Shown here one piece after another: positions 43,293-52,775 of a stretch of DNA of 64,000 nt (position 1 is its first letter; each line of letters opens with the position of its first letter). Where the stretch lies: the NCBI RefSeq assembly GCF_014822185.1, contig NZ_QVLR01000006.1, positions 62,001 through 126,000 of the forward strand, read 5' to 3'. The DNA is from Azoarcus sp. Aa7. GTDB taxonomy: Bacteria; Pseudomonadota; Gammaproteobacteria; Burkholderiales; Rhodocyclaceae. A program made the translations under genes and the position numbers. A model generated the notes under the pieces. It saw only the letters and a program-made list of their open reading frames with translations, made no database searches and was not told the DNA's origin.

Positions 43293-44261
43293 ATGAACCG
43301 ACCCCGACTCATCGTCACCCGCCGCTGGCCTGCCGAGGTCGAGCGCGCGCTCGCCGAGCGCTTCGACGTGCGCCTCAACGCCGACGATCACCCCTTCACG
43401 CGCGACGAGATGCGCACGGCGCTGGTCTCGTGCGACGCGCTGCTCGCCACCGTCTCCGACCGCATCGACGCCGACGTGCTCGGCACGGCCCCGGGCGCGA
43501 AGCTGATCGCCAATTACGGCGTCGGCTACAGCCACATCGACATCGACGCCGCCAGGGCCTTGGGGATCGCGGTGACGAACACCCCCGACGTCCTCACCGA
43601 CTGCACCGCCGACCTCGCGATCACGCTGATGCTGATGGTCGCCCGGCGTGCGGGCGAGGGCGAGCGCGAAGTGCGCAGCGGCAACTGGACCGGCTGGCGC
43701 CCGACGCACATGATCGGCGCGAAGGTGAGCGGCACGACGCTCGGCCTCATCGGCATGGGCCGCATCGCGCGTGCGGTCGCGATGCGTGCGCAGCACGGCT
43801 TCGGCATGAAGATCGTGTTTTTCAACCGCAGCCGCGTGCCGCCCGAAACGCTCGCCGGGCTCGACGCGCGGCAGTGCGACTCGGTCGAGGAAGTCCTGGC
43901 CGAGGCGGATTTCGTCTCCCTGCATTGCCCGGGCGGCGCGGCGACGCGCCACCTGATCAACCGCGAACGCCTCGCGCTGATGGGGCCCGGCGCCTTCCTG
44001 ATCAACACCGCGCGCGGCGAAGTCGTCGACGAGGCGGCGCTGGTCGATGCGCTGCGCAACGGCACGATCGCCGGTGCGGGCCTCGACGTGTTCGAAGCGG
44101 AACCGAAAGTCAGCGAGGGCCTGCTCGCACTGGAAAACGTCGTCCTGTTGCCGCACCTCGGCAGCGCCACGCGCGAGACGCGCGTCGGCATGGGCATGCG
44201 CGTGCTCGACAACGTCGAGGCCTTCTTCGCCGGCCGCACGCCGCCCGATCGCGTCGTCTGA
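43293..44261 (+). CDS. D-2-hydroxyacid dehydrogenase, glyoxylate/hydroxypyruvate reductase type
   Basis: 322 residues. NAD(P)-binding loop GLIGMGRIARAVA; catalytic residues in NTARGEVVDEAAL (Arg region), a Glu in DVFEAEPKV and His in LPHLGSATRETR. The order and spacing match GyaR-type glyoxylate reductases, which convert glyoxylate to glycolate or hydroxypyruvate to D-glycerate. Start ATG 43293 gives MNRPRLIVTRRWP at the usual family beginning. A small membrane protein gene follows after ten bases. Confidence 0.88.
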   Translation: MNRPRLIVTRRWPAEVERALAERFDVRLNADDHPFTRDEMRTALVSCDALLATVSDRIDADVLGTAPGAKLIANYGVGYSHIDIDAARALGIAVTNTPDVLTDCTADLAITLMLMVARRAGEGEREVRSGNWTGWRPTHMIGAKVSGTTLGLIGMGRIARAVAMRAQHGFGMKIVFFNRSRVPPETLAGLDARQCDSVEEVLAEADFVSLHCPGGAATRHLINRERLALMGPGAFLINTARGEVVDEAALVDALRNGTIAGAGLDVFEAEPKVSEGLLALENVVLLPHLGSATRETRVGMGMRVLDNVEAFFAGRTPPDRVV

Positions 44262-44271
44262 AGGGGCGGCC

Positions 44272-44511
44272 GTGAAGCTCTCCCGCCTGTTTCAGCCGCG
44301 CAATCCGGCCTTCTGGGTGATGATCGCGTTCAACGTCCTGTCATCGCTGTTCGCGTGGATCCTGCGCACTTACCCCCTCAACACCCTCGGCCTTGCCGTG
44401 GTCGCCGGCCTCGCCCTTGCGAACGCGCTACTCGGGATGTGGTTTGCATGGCGGCTCGTGCGCGATGATGGCGACAGTGGCGGCAAGGGTGGCGCGGGCC
44501 GCGGCATGTGA
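44272..44511 (+). CDS. Small membrane protein, function unknown
   Basis: 79 residues starting at GTG 44272, with two predicted membrane helices (FWVMIAFNVLSSLFAWIL and LGLAVVAGLALANALLGMWFAW) and a glycine-rich charged tail. No family recognised. Ten bases separate it from the hydroxyacid dehydrogenase stop, so it is probably cotranscribed. Confidence 0.6.
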   Translation: MKLSRLFQPRNPAFWVMIAFNVLSSLFAWILRTYPLNTLGLAVVAGLALANALLGMWFAWRLVRDDGDSGGKGGAGRGM

Positions 44512-44595
44512 CGCGCATCGCCGCTGCAGGAATCGCTATCATGTGCGCCTTGTGCGGTCCCCGCGACCGCGCCCGACACACCACCGGAGAACCTT

Positions 44596-45966
44596 ATGGC
44601 TTCAGCCCATGACAACGTCAGCATGGCGGTGTTCTGCGACTTCGAGAACGTCGCGCTCGGCGTGCGCGACGCGAAATACGAGAAATTCGACATCAAGCCG
44701 GTGCTCGAACGCCTGCTGCTCAAGGGCAGCATCGTCGTGAAGAAAGCCTATTGCGACTGGGAGCGCTACAAGGGCTTCAAGGCCGTGATGCACGAGGCCA
44801 ACTTCGAGCTGATCGAGATCCCGCACGTACGCCAGTCGGGCAAGAACTCCGCCGACATCCGCCTCGTCGTCGATGCGCTCGACCTGTGCTACACGAAATC
44901 GCACGTCGACACCTTCGTCATCATCAGCGGCGACTCCGACTTCTCCCCGCTGGTGTCCAAGCTGCGCGAGAACGCCAAGCAGGTCATCGGCGTCGGCGTG
45001 AAGCAATCGACCTCCGACCTGCTGATCGCCAACTGCGACGAATTCATCTTCTACGACGACCTCGTGCGCGAGAGCCAGCGCGCGGCCAAGCGCGAAACGC
45101 GCGAAGCCCAGCCTGCGACGAAGCGCTCGCCGGAAGAGGAAAAACACCGCAAGGACGAGGTCGAGGCGCGCAAGCGCAAGGCCATCAACATCGCCGTCGA
45201 GACCTTCGACGCGCTGGTGGCCGAGCGCGGCGACAGCGGCGTGCGCATCTGGGCATCGATGCTCAAGGAGGCCATCAAGCGCCGCAAACCCGACTTCAAC
45301 GAGTCGTACTACGGCTTCCGCGCCTTCGGCAACCTGCTCGAGGAGGCGCAGGCGCGCGGCCTGCTCGAGTTCGGCCGCGACGAGAAATCGGGCGCCTACG
45401 TGTATCGCGGCAACCGCGCGGGAACGGCGGAAGCGGTTGCCGAGGCGTCCGCGGCCGTGGAGCAGGGAGCCGCGGTCGAGGCAGTGCAGGCCGTCACTGA
45501 ACCGGCGCCAGGCGAAGCCGCGGCCGCGGGCGAAGAGACGGTCGCGCGGCACGAATCGCGCCGCAAGCGCGGCGGACGCAAATCGGCAGCAAAGAAGGCG
45601 GAAGCCGCGACGGCCGCCGAGGCACCCGAAGCGGCTGCACCCGAAGCCGCAGCGGCGAAGCCGGAAGCGGTGCAGCCCGAGCTGCCGGTTGTCGTAGCGC
45701 CCGCAGCGGAGCATCCCGAAGCGCCGAAAGCGGACGCTGCGAAGGCCGGAGGCCGGAAGCCGCGCCGCGGCAAGGCGCAGACGGCCAAGGTGGAGCCCGC
45801 GAAACCCGAGGCAACACAACCTGTCCCTGCTGCCGTCGCTCCCGAGGCGGCGCCCGCGGTCGAGCCTGCGGGTGCCTCGCCCGTGGAAGAAGTTCCGGCC
45901 AAACCCGCGCGCAAGGGCGCTTCCCGCAGCCGTCGTCCGCGCAAGACCGAGACGCCGCAGACCTGA
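44596..45966 (+). CDS. NYN-domain (LabA/DUF88) nuclease-like protein with OST-HTH/LOTUS domain
   Basis: 456 residues in three parts. The NYN domain (about 1-155) has the PIN-like acidic residues in FCDFENVALG, KNSADIRLVVDALD and ISGDSDFSPLV, expected to bind metal for RNA cleavage. An OST-HTH/LOTUS domain (about 195-275, RIWASMLKEAIKRRKPDFNESYYGF) probably binds RNA. The last 180 residues are a low-complexity Ala/Glu/Pro/Lys tail, probably disordered. The combination suggests RNA processing or decay; the target is unknown. Confidence 0.85.
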   Translation: MASAHDNVSMAVFCDFENVALGVRDAKYEKFDIKPVLERLLLKGSIVVKKAYCDWERYKGFKAVMHEANFELIEIPHVRQSGKNSADIRLVVDALDLCYTKSHVDTFVIISGDSDFSPLVSKLRENAKQVIGVGVKQSTSDLLIANCDEFIFYDDLVRESQRAAKRETREAQPATKRSPEEEKHRKDEVEARKRKAINIAVETFDALVAERGDSGVRIWASMLKEAIKRRKPDFNESYYGFRAFGNLLEEAQARGLLEFGRDEKSGAYVYRGNRAGTAEAVAEASAAVEQGAAVEAVQAVTEPAPGEAAAAGEETVARHESRRKRGGRKSAAKKAEAATAAEAPEAAAPEAAAAKPEAVQPELPVVVAPAAEHPEAPKADAAKAGGRKPRRGKAQTAKVEPAKPEATQPVPAAVAPEAAPAVEPAGASPVEEVPAKPARKGASRSRRPRKTETPQT

Positions 45967-46140
45967 CCCGTGGCGCCCGTCGGCATCGCTGACGGGCAGG
46001 CGGCGACGCCTGCCCGGGACGATGCGGGGCGCCGGTATTTCTGCACATCGGGCAAGCAACGGGGACCATACAATCGGCATCATCCCGGCGTCCGGTTCGA
46101 GACGACCGCACCGCCGCATGCTCAAGGGTGAGGCTCCCCG

Positions 46141-48360
46141 ATGACATCCCAGCTCCTCAACGCGCAGATCGCGACCGCTTTCGGCACGAGCGGGAACGCT
46201 CCGCTCCGGACGGTCCTCGATGCGCTCCAGGCGGCCGGTCTTTCCGACCTTGCGGCGAACCTCGTCAACCTGCTGGTCGAGATCGAGGATACCTACAATC
46301 GGCACGCCGAGGTCGAACGGCGGGCCGAGAAGGCCCGGCGTCTCGTGGACTGCCTCGACCTGACCGGCGACGTGCTGTGCGAGTGGGATCTCGTCTCGCG
46401 CAAGATCAAGCAATCATCGGCCTGGCAGAGGCGCTTCGGCATCATCGACGGCGCCCCGGTGCGGAGCATCGAGGACTGGCACGCCTGGATCCTCCCGGAC
46501 GATCGCGCAATGGTGGGCGAGCGGCTCAACACCGTGCTGCAGCGGCGTGCGCCGCTGATGGAGATCGAGCACCGCATGCTGGACCAGGACGACGGGTGGC
46601 GCTGGTGGCTTCTGCGCTGCCGCGTCACAGCGCGGGATGGCGAAGGCAAGCCCACGCGGCTTCTCGTCCTGCACCGCGACGTCACCGAGCAGAAGCGGTC
46701 CGAGGCAGCGCTCCTGCGCGCGAAGGAGGAGGCTGAAACGGCCAACCGCGCGCGTGGAGCCTTTCTCGCGAACATGAGTCACGAGATCCGCACGCCGATG
46801 AATGCGGTCGTCGGCATGACCGAACTCGTGCTCGATACGGCGCTCGACGACGTGCAGCGCGGCTATCTGGAGACCGTCAAGTCGTCCGCCGACGCCCTGC
46901 TCACGATCATCGACGACGTCCTGGACCTGTCCAAGATCGAAGCCGGCCGTCTCGAACTCGAATCCGTCGTGTTCCCGCTGCGCAATGTCGTGGGCGACAC
47001 CATCCGCGGGCTCGCGGTTTCGGCCCATCGCAAGGGGCTGGAGGTGCTGCTCGACGTCGCGCCGGACGTTCCCGATCGACTGTACGGCGACCCCACGCGC
47101 TTGCGCCAGATTCTCTCCAATCTCGTCGGCAACGCGATCAAGTTTACCGAACGGGGTGAAGTCGCCGTGGAAGTCAGCAAGCTGCGGCACAGCGGCATGT
47201 CCCTTTACCTGCAGTTCGTCGTCCGCGACACCGGCGTCGGTATCGCGCCGGAACTCCACGAACAGATCTTCGACGCCTTCATGCAGGGCGACCCGTCTAC
47301 GGCGCGGCGCTTCGGTGGCACGGGCCTCGGCCTCGCGATCACGAACCGGCTCGTCAAGCTGATGGACGGCCAGATCTGGCTCGAGAGCGAGCCGGGCGGG
47401 GGCAGCACCTTCTACTTCACGTCCCGTGTGGCCGCCGATCCCAATGCTGCCGCACCGTCGTTCGAGCTGCCCGCGTGGCTGAAAGGCCGCACGGCACTGG
47501 TCATCGACGATTGTCCCCACGCCCTCGCGCTCATCGCACGCATGCTGCAGCGGATCGGGCTGGAGGTCGACACGACCGACGATGCGGCCCGCGTCCCGGC
47601 ACTCGTCGCCGAGCGGACCAGTGCGGGCCGGCCCTATGACATCCTCCTGGCCGACGGCGGCATGCCGCCGCCGGGCGGGCTCGCGCTTGCGCAGGACTTC
47701 GACAACGTTCTGCTGTTGCTGGCAAACCATGCGCAGCGACAGGAGCTCGCGCGCAGCGGCACGGTGCCGTCGCTAACCCATCTCGTCAAGCCGGTGTTCG
47801 AGGACAACCTGTTCGACGCCCTGCGCGCCGCATTCGACGTCGCGGACCTGCAGCGGCTGGAACTGGAGCGCTTCACTGTCGATGAAGCCGCGGCGATGGC
47901 GCTCGATGCGTCCGACGCGCTCAATGTACTGTTGGTCGAGGACACGCCCGTCAACCAGACGCTTGCCGTGCAGTTGCTGACCAGGGCGGGGCACCGCGTC
48001 ACCGTTGCGAACAACGGAGCCGAGGCGCTCGACTGGTTCGAGCAGCAGCCGTTCGACCTCATCCTGATGGACCTGCAGATGCCGCTCATCGACGGCATGG
48101 AAGCCACCGGGAAGATCCGCGCCCGCGAAGCAAGCCGGAGCTGGGCCGTCGGCGAGGGTCAGCGGCAGTGCTACATCGCTGCAATGACTGCCCACGCGAT
48201 GCACGGAGACCGCGAACGCTGCCTTGCCGCCGGAATGGACGACTACATCTCCAAGCCCATCCGCCGTCAGGCGCTGAATGAATTGCTCAAGCGCGCGATC
48301 GAGCATCGCAGAGCACCCACGGGTGACCTGAACGTCCTGCTGCAGAACTGGACGGGCTGA
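46141..48360 (+). CDS. Hybrid sensor histidine kinase with two receiver domains
   Basis: 739 residues, soluble. A helical N terminus with a PAS-like domain (about 85-190) precedes the HisKA dimerisation domain with phosphoacceptor His in FLANMSHEIRTPMNAV and a HATPase domain (N box NLVGNAIKFTE, G boxes DTGVGIA and GGTGLGLAI). A first, short receiver (about 450-570, VIDDCP and ILLADGGMP) is divergent; a canonical one follows (about 595-715, LLVEDTPVN, LMDLQMP, ISKP). An Hpt protein and an HD-GYP response regulator converge on it immediately downstream, forming a likely phosphorelay. Confidence 0.9.
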   Translation: MTSQLLNAQIATAFGTSGNAPLRTVLDALQAAGLSDLAANLVNLLVEIEDTYNRHAEVERRAEKARRLVDCLDLTGDVLCEWDLVSRKIKQSSAWQRRFGIIDGAPVRSIEDWHAWILPDDRAMVGERLNTVLQRRAPLMEIEHRMLDQDDGWRWWLLRCRVTARDGEGKPTRLLVLHRDVTEQKRSEAALLRAKEEAETANRARGAFLANMSHEIRTPMNAVVGMTELVLDTALDDVQRGYLETVKSSADALLTIIDDVLDLSKIEAGRLELESVVFPLRNVVGDTIRGLAVSAHRKGLEVLLDVAPDVPDRLYGDPTRLRQILSNLVGNAIKFTERGEVAVEVSKLRHSGMSLYLQFVVRDTGVGIAPELHEQIFDAFMQGDPSTARRFGGTGLGLAITNRLVKLMDGQIWLESEPGGGSTFYFTSRVAADPNAAAPSFELPAWLKGRTALVIDDCPHALALIARMLQRIGLEVDTTDDAARVPALVAERTSAGRPYDILLADGGMPPPGGLALAQDFDNVLLLLANHAQRQELARSGTVPSLTHLVKPVFEDNLFDALRAAFDVADLQRLELERFTVDEAAAMALDASDALNVLLVEDTPVNQTLAVQLLTRAGHRVTVANNGAEALDWFEQQPFDLILMDLQMPLIDGMEATGKIRAREASRSWAVGEGQRQCYIAAMTAHAMHGDRERCLAAGMDDYISKPIRRQALNELLKRAIEHRRAPTGDLNVLLQNWTG

Positions 48361-48367
48361 GGTGCTG

Positions 48368-48706
48368 CTACAAGGCCTGCAGCTCCGCGCACAACCGGGC
48401 GAGGAGTCGGTCGATCTCGCCCAGTCGCCCGACTGCCGACTTGAAGTCGTCCGCCCTCGACGCCTCCTCCAACGCTTCCACGGTGCGAATCAGCGCTGCG
48501 GCACCGAAGTTTTCTGCCGACCCCTTGAGACTGTGACCGGCGCGGATCACCATCGAGACGTCGCGGTCGGCGAGGGCGGTGCGAAGGTCGGCAAGCAGGC
48601 GCGGCGCATCCTCGACGAAGGTCGCGGCAACGACCCGCAGGATCTCGACATCGTTGCCGAGGTTGTCTAGCGTCGAACGAAGGTCGAACAGCGGTTCACC
48701 GTTCAT
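48368..48706 (-). CDS. Histidine phosphotransfer (Hpt) domain protein
   Basis: 112 residues forming a single Hpt four-helix bundle with phosphoacceptor His in VIRAGHSLKGSAENFGAA. It would relay phosphate between the hybrid kinase (convergent, 7 bp away) and a response regulator. ATG 48706 gives a protein that starts MNGEPLFDL and overlaps the upstream regulator gene by 11 bp; the longer frame upstream lies inside that gene and is not real. Confidence 0.88.
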   Translation of the reverse strand: MNGEPLFDLRSTLDNLGNDVEILRVVAATFVEDAPRLLADLRTALADRDVSMVIRAGHSLKGSAENFGAAALIRTVEALEEASRADDFKSAVGRLGEIDRLLARLCAELQAL

Positions 48707-49769
48707 TGTCCGGTTCCGGGGCCGCGGCAGGTTCCTCCTCGTCCACGAAGCGTTCGCGGATCTCCAGCACCTCGTCCCAGACGGCGAGGAAGGCATCCAC
48801 GCACGCGGGGTCGAAATGCGCACCCCGGCTCCCGCACAGATAGTCGCGCGCCTCGTCGAGCGACCACGCACGCTTGTACGGGCGCGCCGAGGTCAGCGCG
48901 TCGAACACGTCGGCCACCGCGACGATCCTGCCTTCGACAGGGATTGCGTCCCTGGCGAGGCCTCGGGGGTAGCCCGAGCCGTCGAACTTCTCGTGATGAT
49001 GCAGCGCGATCGAGGCGGCCATCTGGATCGCATGCGAGCTGCTTTCGCGCAGGATCTCGTACCCGATCTGCGTGTGCTGCTTCATGATCTCGAACTCTTC
49101 CGGGCTGTGCCGGCCGGGTTTGAGCAGGATGTGGTCGGGGGTCCCGAGCTTGCCGACGTCATGCATCGGTGCCGCATGCAGCAGCATTTCGGCGAAATCG
49201 GGCGGAAGGCCCATCTGCACCGCGATGAGCTGAGCGTAATGGGCCATACGCAGGATGTGCGTGCCGGTCTCCGGATCGCGGCACTCCGCCGCGCGCGCCA
49301 GCCGCACGATAGTCTCGCGCTCCCGGTCGTGAATCTCCGCGACGGCGCGCCGCACTTCCTCGGCCAGCCACGTGGCGCGGTCGGCCAGGGCCCGCTGGCT
49401 GCGCCGCAGCGCGAGCATGTTCCTGACGCGCGCAAGGAACTCCATGCGGTCGACGGGTTTGTTGAGGAAATCCACGCCACCTTCGTCGAGTGCCGCGTAA
49501 CGGACGCTCTTCTCATGGTCCGCGGTCACCATCAGGATCGGCAGACTGTCGTGCCGTGGTTCGCGCCTTACGTGACGGATGAACTCCAGGCCGTCGAGTT
49601 TCGGCATCAGGTAATCCACGATGACCAGATCGGGGTCATTCTCGAGGCACCAGTCGAGTCCCGAGCCCGAATCCGCGAAAGGGATGGGCTGGCAGCCGTC
49701 CAGTCGCTGGACGAGCATGCGCATCAACTCGAGGTTGGTCGGGGTGTCGTCGACAATGACGACGTTCAT
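48696..49769 (-). CDS. Response regulator with HD-GYP output (c-di-GMP phosphodiesterase)
   Basis: 357 residues. Receiver domain (1-120) with acidic pocket VDDTPTN, phosphoacceptor in LVIVDYLMPKLDG and Lys in FLNKPV. HD-GYP domain (about 150-330) with MHDVGKLGTPDHILLKPG and HHHEKFDGSGYPRGL, plus ADVFDALTS, the full RpfG-like active site. Phosphorylation is expected to control cyclic di-GMP breakdown. Overlaps the Hpt gene, so phosphotransfer partner and regulator are coexpressed. Confidence 0.9.
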   Translation of the reverse strand: MNVVIVDDTPTNLELMRMLVQRLDGCQPIPFADSGSGLDWCLENDPDLVIVDYLMPKLDGLEFIRHVRREPRHDSLPILMVTADHEKSVRYAALDEGGVDFLNKPVDRMEFLARVRNMLALRRSQRALADRATWLAEEVRRAVAEIHDRERETIVRLARAAECRDPETGTHILRMAHYAQLIAVQMGLPPDFAEMLLHAAPMHDVGKLGTPDHILLKPGRHSPEEFEIMKQHTQIGYEILRESSSHAIQMAASIALHHHEKFDGSGYPRGLARDAIPVEGRIVAVADVFDALTSARPYKRAWSLDEARDYLCGSRGAHFDPACVDAFLAVWDEVLEIRERFVDEEEPAAAPEPDNER

Positions 49770-49914
49770 GGCGGGATCCTGGGTGGGAGTGGTGGCGATG
49801 AGCCCGAAACTACCGTGAACCTGCTTTGGCCGCCGTGCAACGCCTCACGCTCGATCGCGGAATGGCGGATTCCGGATGAATAGCGTGGGCGAGCCGCCCC
49901 ACTCCCGGCGGGCC

Positions 49915-50568
49915 TCAGCCGAGCGTCGCGTTTGCGAGCTTTGCGCCGAAGCCGATGAACAGCCCGCCGACCCCGCCGGTCGCCGCCGCGGACAAGCGCC
50001 GGCGACGGCGGAACTGCGCCGCGAGGTGCGCGCCGCCGAAGATCAGCGCCGACAGGTAGATCGCGCTGCACACCTGCACGATCGTGCCCAGGATCGCGAA
50101 CGACAGCACGGGGTAGGCGTAGCCGGGATCGACGAACTGGATGAAGAAGGACACGAAGAACAGGATCGCCTTCGGGTTCATCAGGCTGATCACCAGCGCG
50201 GTGCGGAAGGGCCGCGTCGCATCGGCGGGCGCCTGCTCGGGTGCTGCCGTGCCGGCCGCCTTGTCGCGCCAGCCGGTGATCGCCGAGCGCAACAGCGTGA
50301 GACCCATCCACGCGAGGTAGGCGGCGCCGGCGTACTTCAGCACCATGAACAATGCGGGTGTCGTCTGCAGCAGCGACGCGACGCCCGTCGCGGAGAGCAC
50401 CATCAGCACGGTGTCTCCGACGAAGATGCCGCACGCGCCGCGATAGCCCGCCGCAATGCCGAGGCGCGAGGCGACCGACATCACGTACAGCGAGTTCGGC
50501 CCAGGCAGCAGCACGATGAAAATCGTGCCGAGGATGAAGGTCGTCAGGTCGGTTACGCCGTAGAACAT
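49915..50568 (-). CDS. LysE/RhtB-family amino-acid exporter (LeuE type)
   Basis: 217 residues with about six membrane helices. The N-terminal signature FIVLLPGPNSLYVMSVASRLG and the SLMNPKAILFFVSFF helix are typical of LysE/RhtB exporters, and the overall pattern is closest to the leucine exporter LeuE. Monocistronic as far as seen. Confidence 0.85.
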   Translation of the reverse strand: MFYGVTDLTTFILGTIFIVLLPGPNSLYVMSVASRLGIAAGYRGACGIFVGDTVLMVLSATGVASLLQTTPALFMVLKYAGAAYLAWMGLTLLRSAITGWRDKAAGTAAPEQAPADATRPFRTALVISLMNPKAILFFVSFFIQFVDPGYAYPVLSFAILGTIVQVCSAIYLSALIFGGAHLAAQFRRRRRLSAAATGGVGGLFIGFGAKLANATLG

Positions 50569-50622
50569 GATCCAGGTCTCCGCCGGTGGGCCGTCAATCT
50601 TAACGCGTTCCCGCTGCGAAGT

Positions 50623-50937
50623 TCATTCGCGCGCGCGACAGTTTTCGTACAGGCCGGCACCCTGCATGTCCACGCGCGCCGTGTCTCCCCGGCGCCACAG
50701 CGTCAGGGCCCCGCACCCATAGCGTTCGCCGCTGCCCTCGGTGGCCTCCTTCATCAGTCCGAAGCGCATTCCGTCGATGTCGATCGTCGCATCGCCCCAC
50801 GGATGGTAGGCGACCGAAAAGCCCTTGCCCGCATCGCAGGCGTAGGCGACGGGGCGTGCTGCGGGCGGCGTCTGCGCACAACCCGCAAGCAATGCGGCGA
50901 TGAGGAGGGCGGGGAGGGCAATCGTGCGGGCGGTCAT
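50623..50937 (-). CDS. MliC-like lipoprotein (C-type lysozyme inhibitor family)
   Basis: 104 residues. A lipoprotein signal with lipobox LLAGC at the start, then a domain with YACDAGKGFSVAYHP, FGLMKEATEGSGERYG and the paired terminal cysteine in YENCRA, the MliC/PliC plan. Members bind and inhibit C-type lysozyme at the cell envelope. The second pair of cysteines (YGCG, ENC) suggests a disulfide. Confidence 0.75.
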   Translation of the reverse strand: MTARTIALPALLIAALLAGCAQTPPAARPVAYACDAGKGFSVAYHPWGDATIDIDGMRFGLMKEATEGSGERYGCGALTLWRRGDTARVDMQGAGLYENCRARE

Positions 50938-51022
50938 GAGAAATTCCTGCGGGGGTCACGCGAGCGGCGTGGAAAAGGGGGGCATCGTTTCGTGGCGGTG
51001 CGGCCGGGCACGGTCCCAGGGG

Positions 51023-51472
51023 TCAGGTTGCCGGCGCGATGCGCATCGGGATGGTGACCGGACCGTCATTGACGAGGTGTACCCGCATTTCCGCCGCGAA
51101 CTCGCCGGTCCCGACCTGCTCGTGGGCCTTGCGCGCCTCGGCGACGAAATGCTCGTACAGCGCGCGCCCTTCGTCCGGTGCCGCCGCATTCGTGAAGCTC
51201 GGCCGGTTTCCGCCCGTGGTGTCTGCCGCGAGGGTGAACTGGCTGACGATCAGCAACCCGCCCTGCACGTCCTGCACGGAGCGGTTCATCTTGCCGGCCT
51301 CGTCGGAAAAGATCCGCAGCTTCAGGATCTTGCCCAGCAGCTTGTCCGCTTCCGCGCGACGATCGCCGCGTTCCGCGCACACCAGCACCAGCAGGCCATG
51401 ACCGATCGCGCCGGTAATCCTCCCGTCCACCACCACGCGTGCTTCCGACACGCGCTGCACCACTGCCAACAT
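51023..51472 (-). CDS. dtd: D-aminoacyl-tRNA deacylase
   Basis: 149 residues, standard length. Removes D-amino acids and glycine from mischarged tRNA. The catalytic motifs SQFTLAADT and GNRPSF and the GP-containing C-terminal motif VNDGPVTIP (cross-subunit Gly-Pro) are present. The start [13 protein letters not shown] is typical. Confidence 0.93.
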   Translation of the reverse strand: MLAVVQRVSEARVVVDGRITGAIGHGLLVLVCAERGDRRAEADKLLGKILKLRIFSDEAGKMNRSVQDVQGGLLIVSQFTLAADTTGGNRPSFTNAAAPDEGRALYEHFVAEARKAHEQVGTGEFAAEMRVHLVNDGPVTIPMRIAPAT

Positions 51473-51553
51473 CAGCTTCGCTCCCTCGCATCCGGCGGGC
51501 CCCGGCGCCCGCCGCGCAACCTTAACTGCCGTGCCCCGCCGTCACAAGCGCGG

Positions 51554-51994
51554 TCAGAGTTCGTGACTGCGCGCCCAGTGCGCGATCGCACCTGCATTCA
51601 TCGCGCCGGACTGCCGCGCCACTTCCTGCCCGTTGCGGAACAGGATCATCGTCGGGATGCTACGGATCCCGAAGCGCGCGGCGAGCTCCTGCTCTTCTTC
51701 CGTATTCAGCTTGGCGAGGCGCATCTGCGGTTCGAGCATGCGTGCGGCCTCCTCGAAGGCCGGCGCCATCATGCGGCACGGGCCGCACCATGGCGCCCAG
51801 AAATCCACCAGCACCGGCAGGTCGCTGCGCTCGACCTGGAGCGAAAAATTGTTGGCGTCCAGCGTCAGCGACTTGCGCGCGAACAGCGGCGCGTGGCACT
51901 TGCCGCAGTTCGGCTCGTCGTTCATGCGCGCCGCCGGCACCCGGTTCAGCGCGTCGCAGTGCGGACAGGGCAGAGTCAGGGTATCGACCGACAT
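51554..51994 (-). CDS. trxC: Thioredoxin 2
   Basis: 146 residues. An N-terminal zinc ribbon (CPHCDALN and CGKCHAP) precedes a thioredoxin domain with the active site WAPWCGPCRMM. This layout defines TrxC, an oxidative-stress thioredoxin. I chose the second of two adjacent ATG codons (51994) because GGAG lies six bases upstream of it. Confidence 0.92.
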   Translation of the reverse strand: MSVDTLTLPCPHCDALNRVPAARMNDEPNCGKCHAPLFARKSLTLDANNFSLQVERSDLPVLVDFWAPWCGPCRMMAPAFEEAARMLEPQMRLAKLNTEEEQELAARFGIRSIPTMILFRNGQEVARQSGAMNAGAIAHWARSHEL

Positions 51995-52046
51995 CATCAA
52001 CTCCATTGCCGGCGGATCTGCTGCCCGCCGGATCGATTTCAGCTGT

Positions 52047-52622
52047 TTACAGCGGTTTCGTTGCGACGATGGCGCCGCGGATCTGACCTTCACTGTAGCC
52101 TGTCGCACGGTCCTGCGGGTAATGCTCGGCCAGGCGTGCCTTCACTGCCGCCGTGAGTTTGTCCTCGGGGCCGTGACAGTTCAGGCACAGGGGCTGTGTC
52201 GGCAGGGCCTTGGCGTAGCGGAACGCGCGCGTGCCGTTAGCCTGCTCGACCATCTCGCCCTTTTCCAGTTTTGCCGGATTCTCGCCCGCCGCTGCGCGGC
52301 GATCGAACTCCTCGAGCATCTTGCGCTCCCATGCGTCCGGCGTCGCGCGCTGGGGATTGCGCGTCTTCAGGGTCACGCGCTTCAACTGCCAGCCGGTGCT
52401 CGCGACGATTTCCTTGGCCATCTTCGGCGCCATGTCGCGGCATACGGGAATCGCCCCTTCAGGGCCGCTCCTGGCAATCTCCTCGTTGAGCGCCGTCACG
52501 AGCCGTGGCGGCAGGCTCGTCGCCGCCGCACGTGCCTCGGTCATCAGCGCGAGCTCCTCGGCGAAGGCGGGCAGGGCCGCACTCGCAATTGCGGCCGCCA
52601 AGGCCAACCGTACTATCCTCAT
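52047..52622 (-). CDS. DUF3365 (Tll0287-like) periplasmic haem protein
   Basis: 191 residues with a signal peptide (about 1-22). The DUF3365 domain carries one c-type haem site, CLNCHG, near residue 150. Relatives are redox- or gas-sensing haem domains. The ribosome site GAGGAG is six bases before ATG 52622; the ATG two codons upstream (52628) directly abuts it and is less likely. Confidence 0.8.
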   Translation of the reverse strand: MRIVRLALAAAIASAALPAFAEELALMTEARAAATSLPPRLVTALNEEIARSGPEGAIPVCRDMAPKMAKEIVASTGWQLKRVTLKTRNPQRATPDAWERKMLEEFDRRAAAGENPAKLEKGEMVEQANGTRAFRYAKALPTQPLCLNCHGPEDKLTAAVKARLAEHYPQDRATGYSEGQIRGAIVATKPL

Positions 52623-52775
52623 CGCCATCTCCTCTAAAATAAAAGCAAACGCTTATATTACTGCGGAAGATGCGTGCGTGGACCGGTCGCCACGATGGAG
52701 CCGTGTGTTCCTGCCGGGCCGGCAGCCGGCCGTCGCGTGTCCGGCGCTCCATGCACGGTGCCGAACGCGGCGGCG

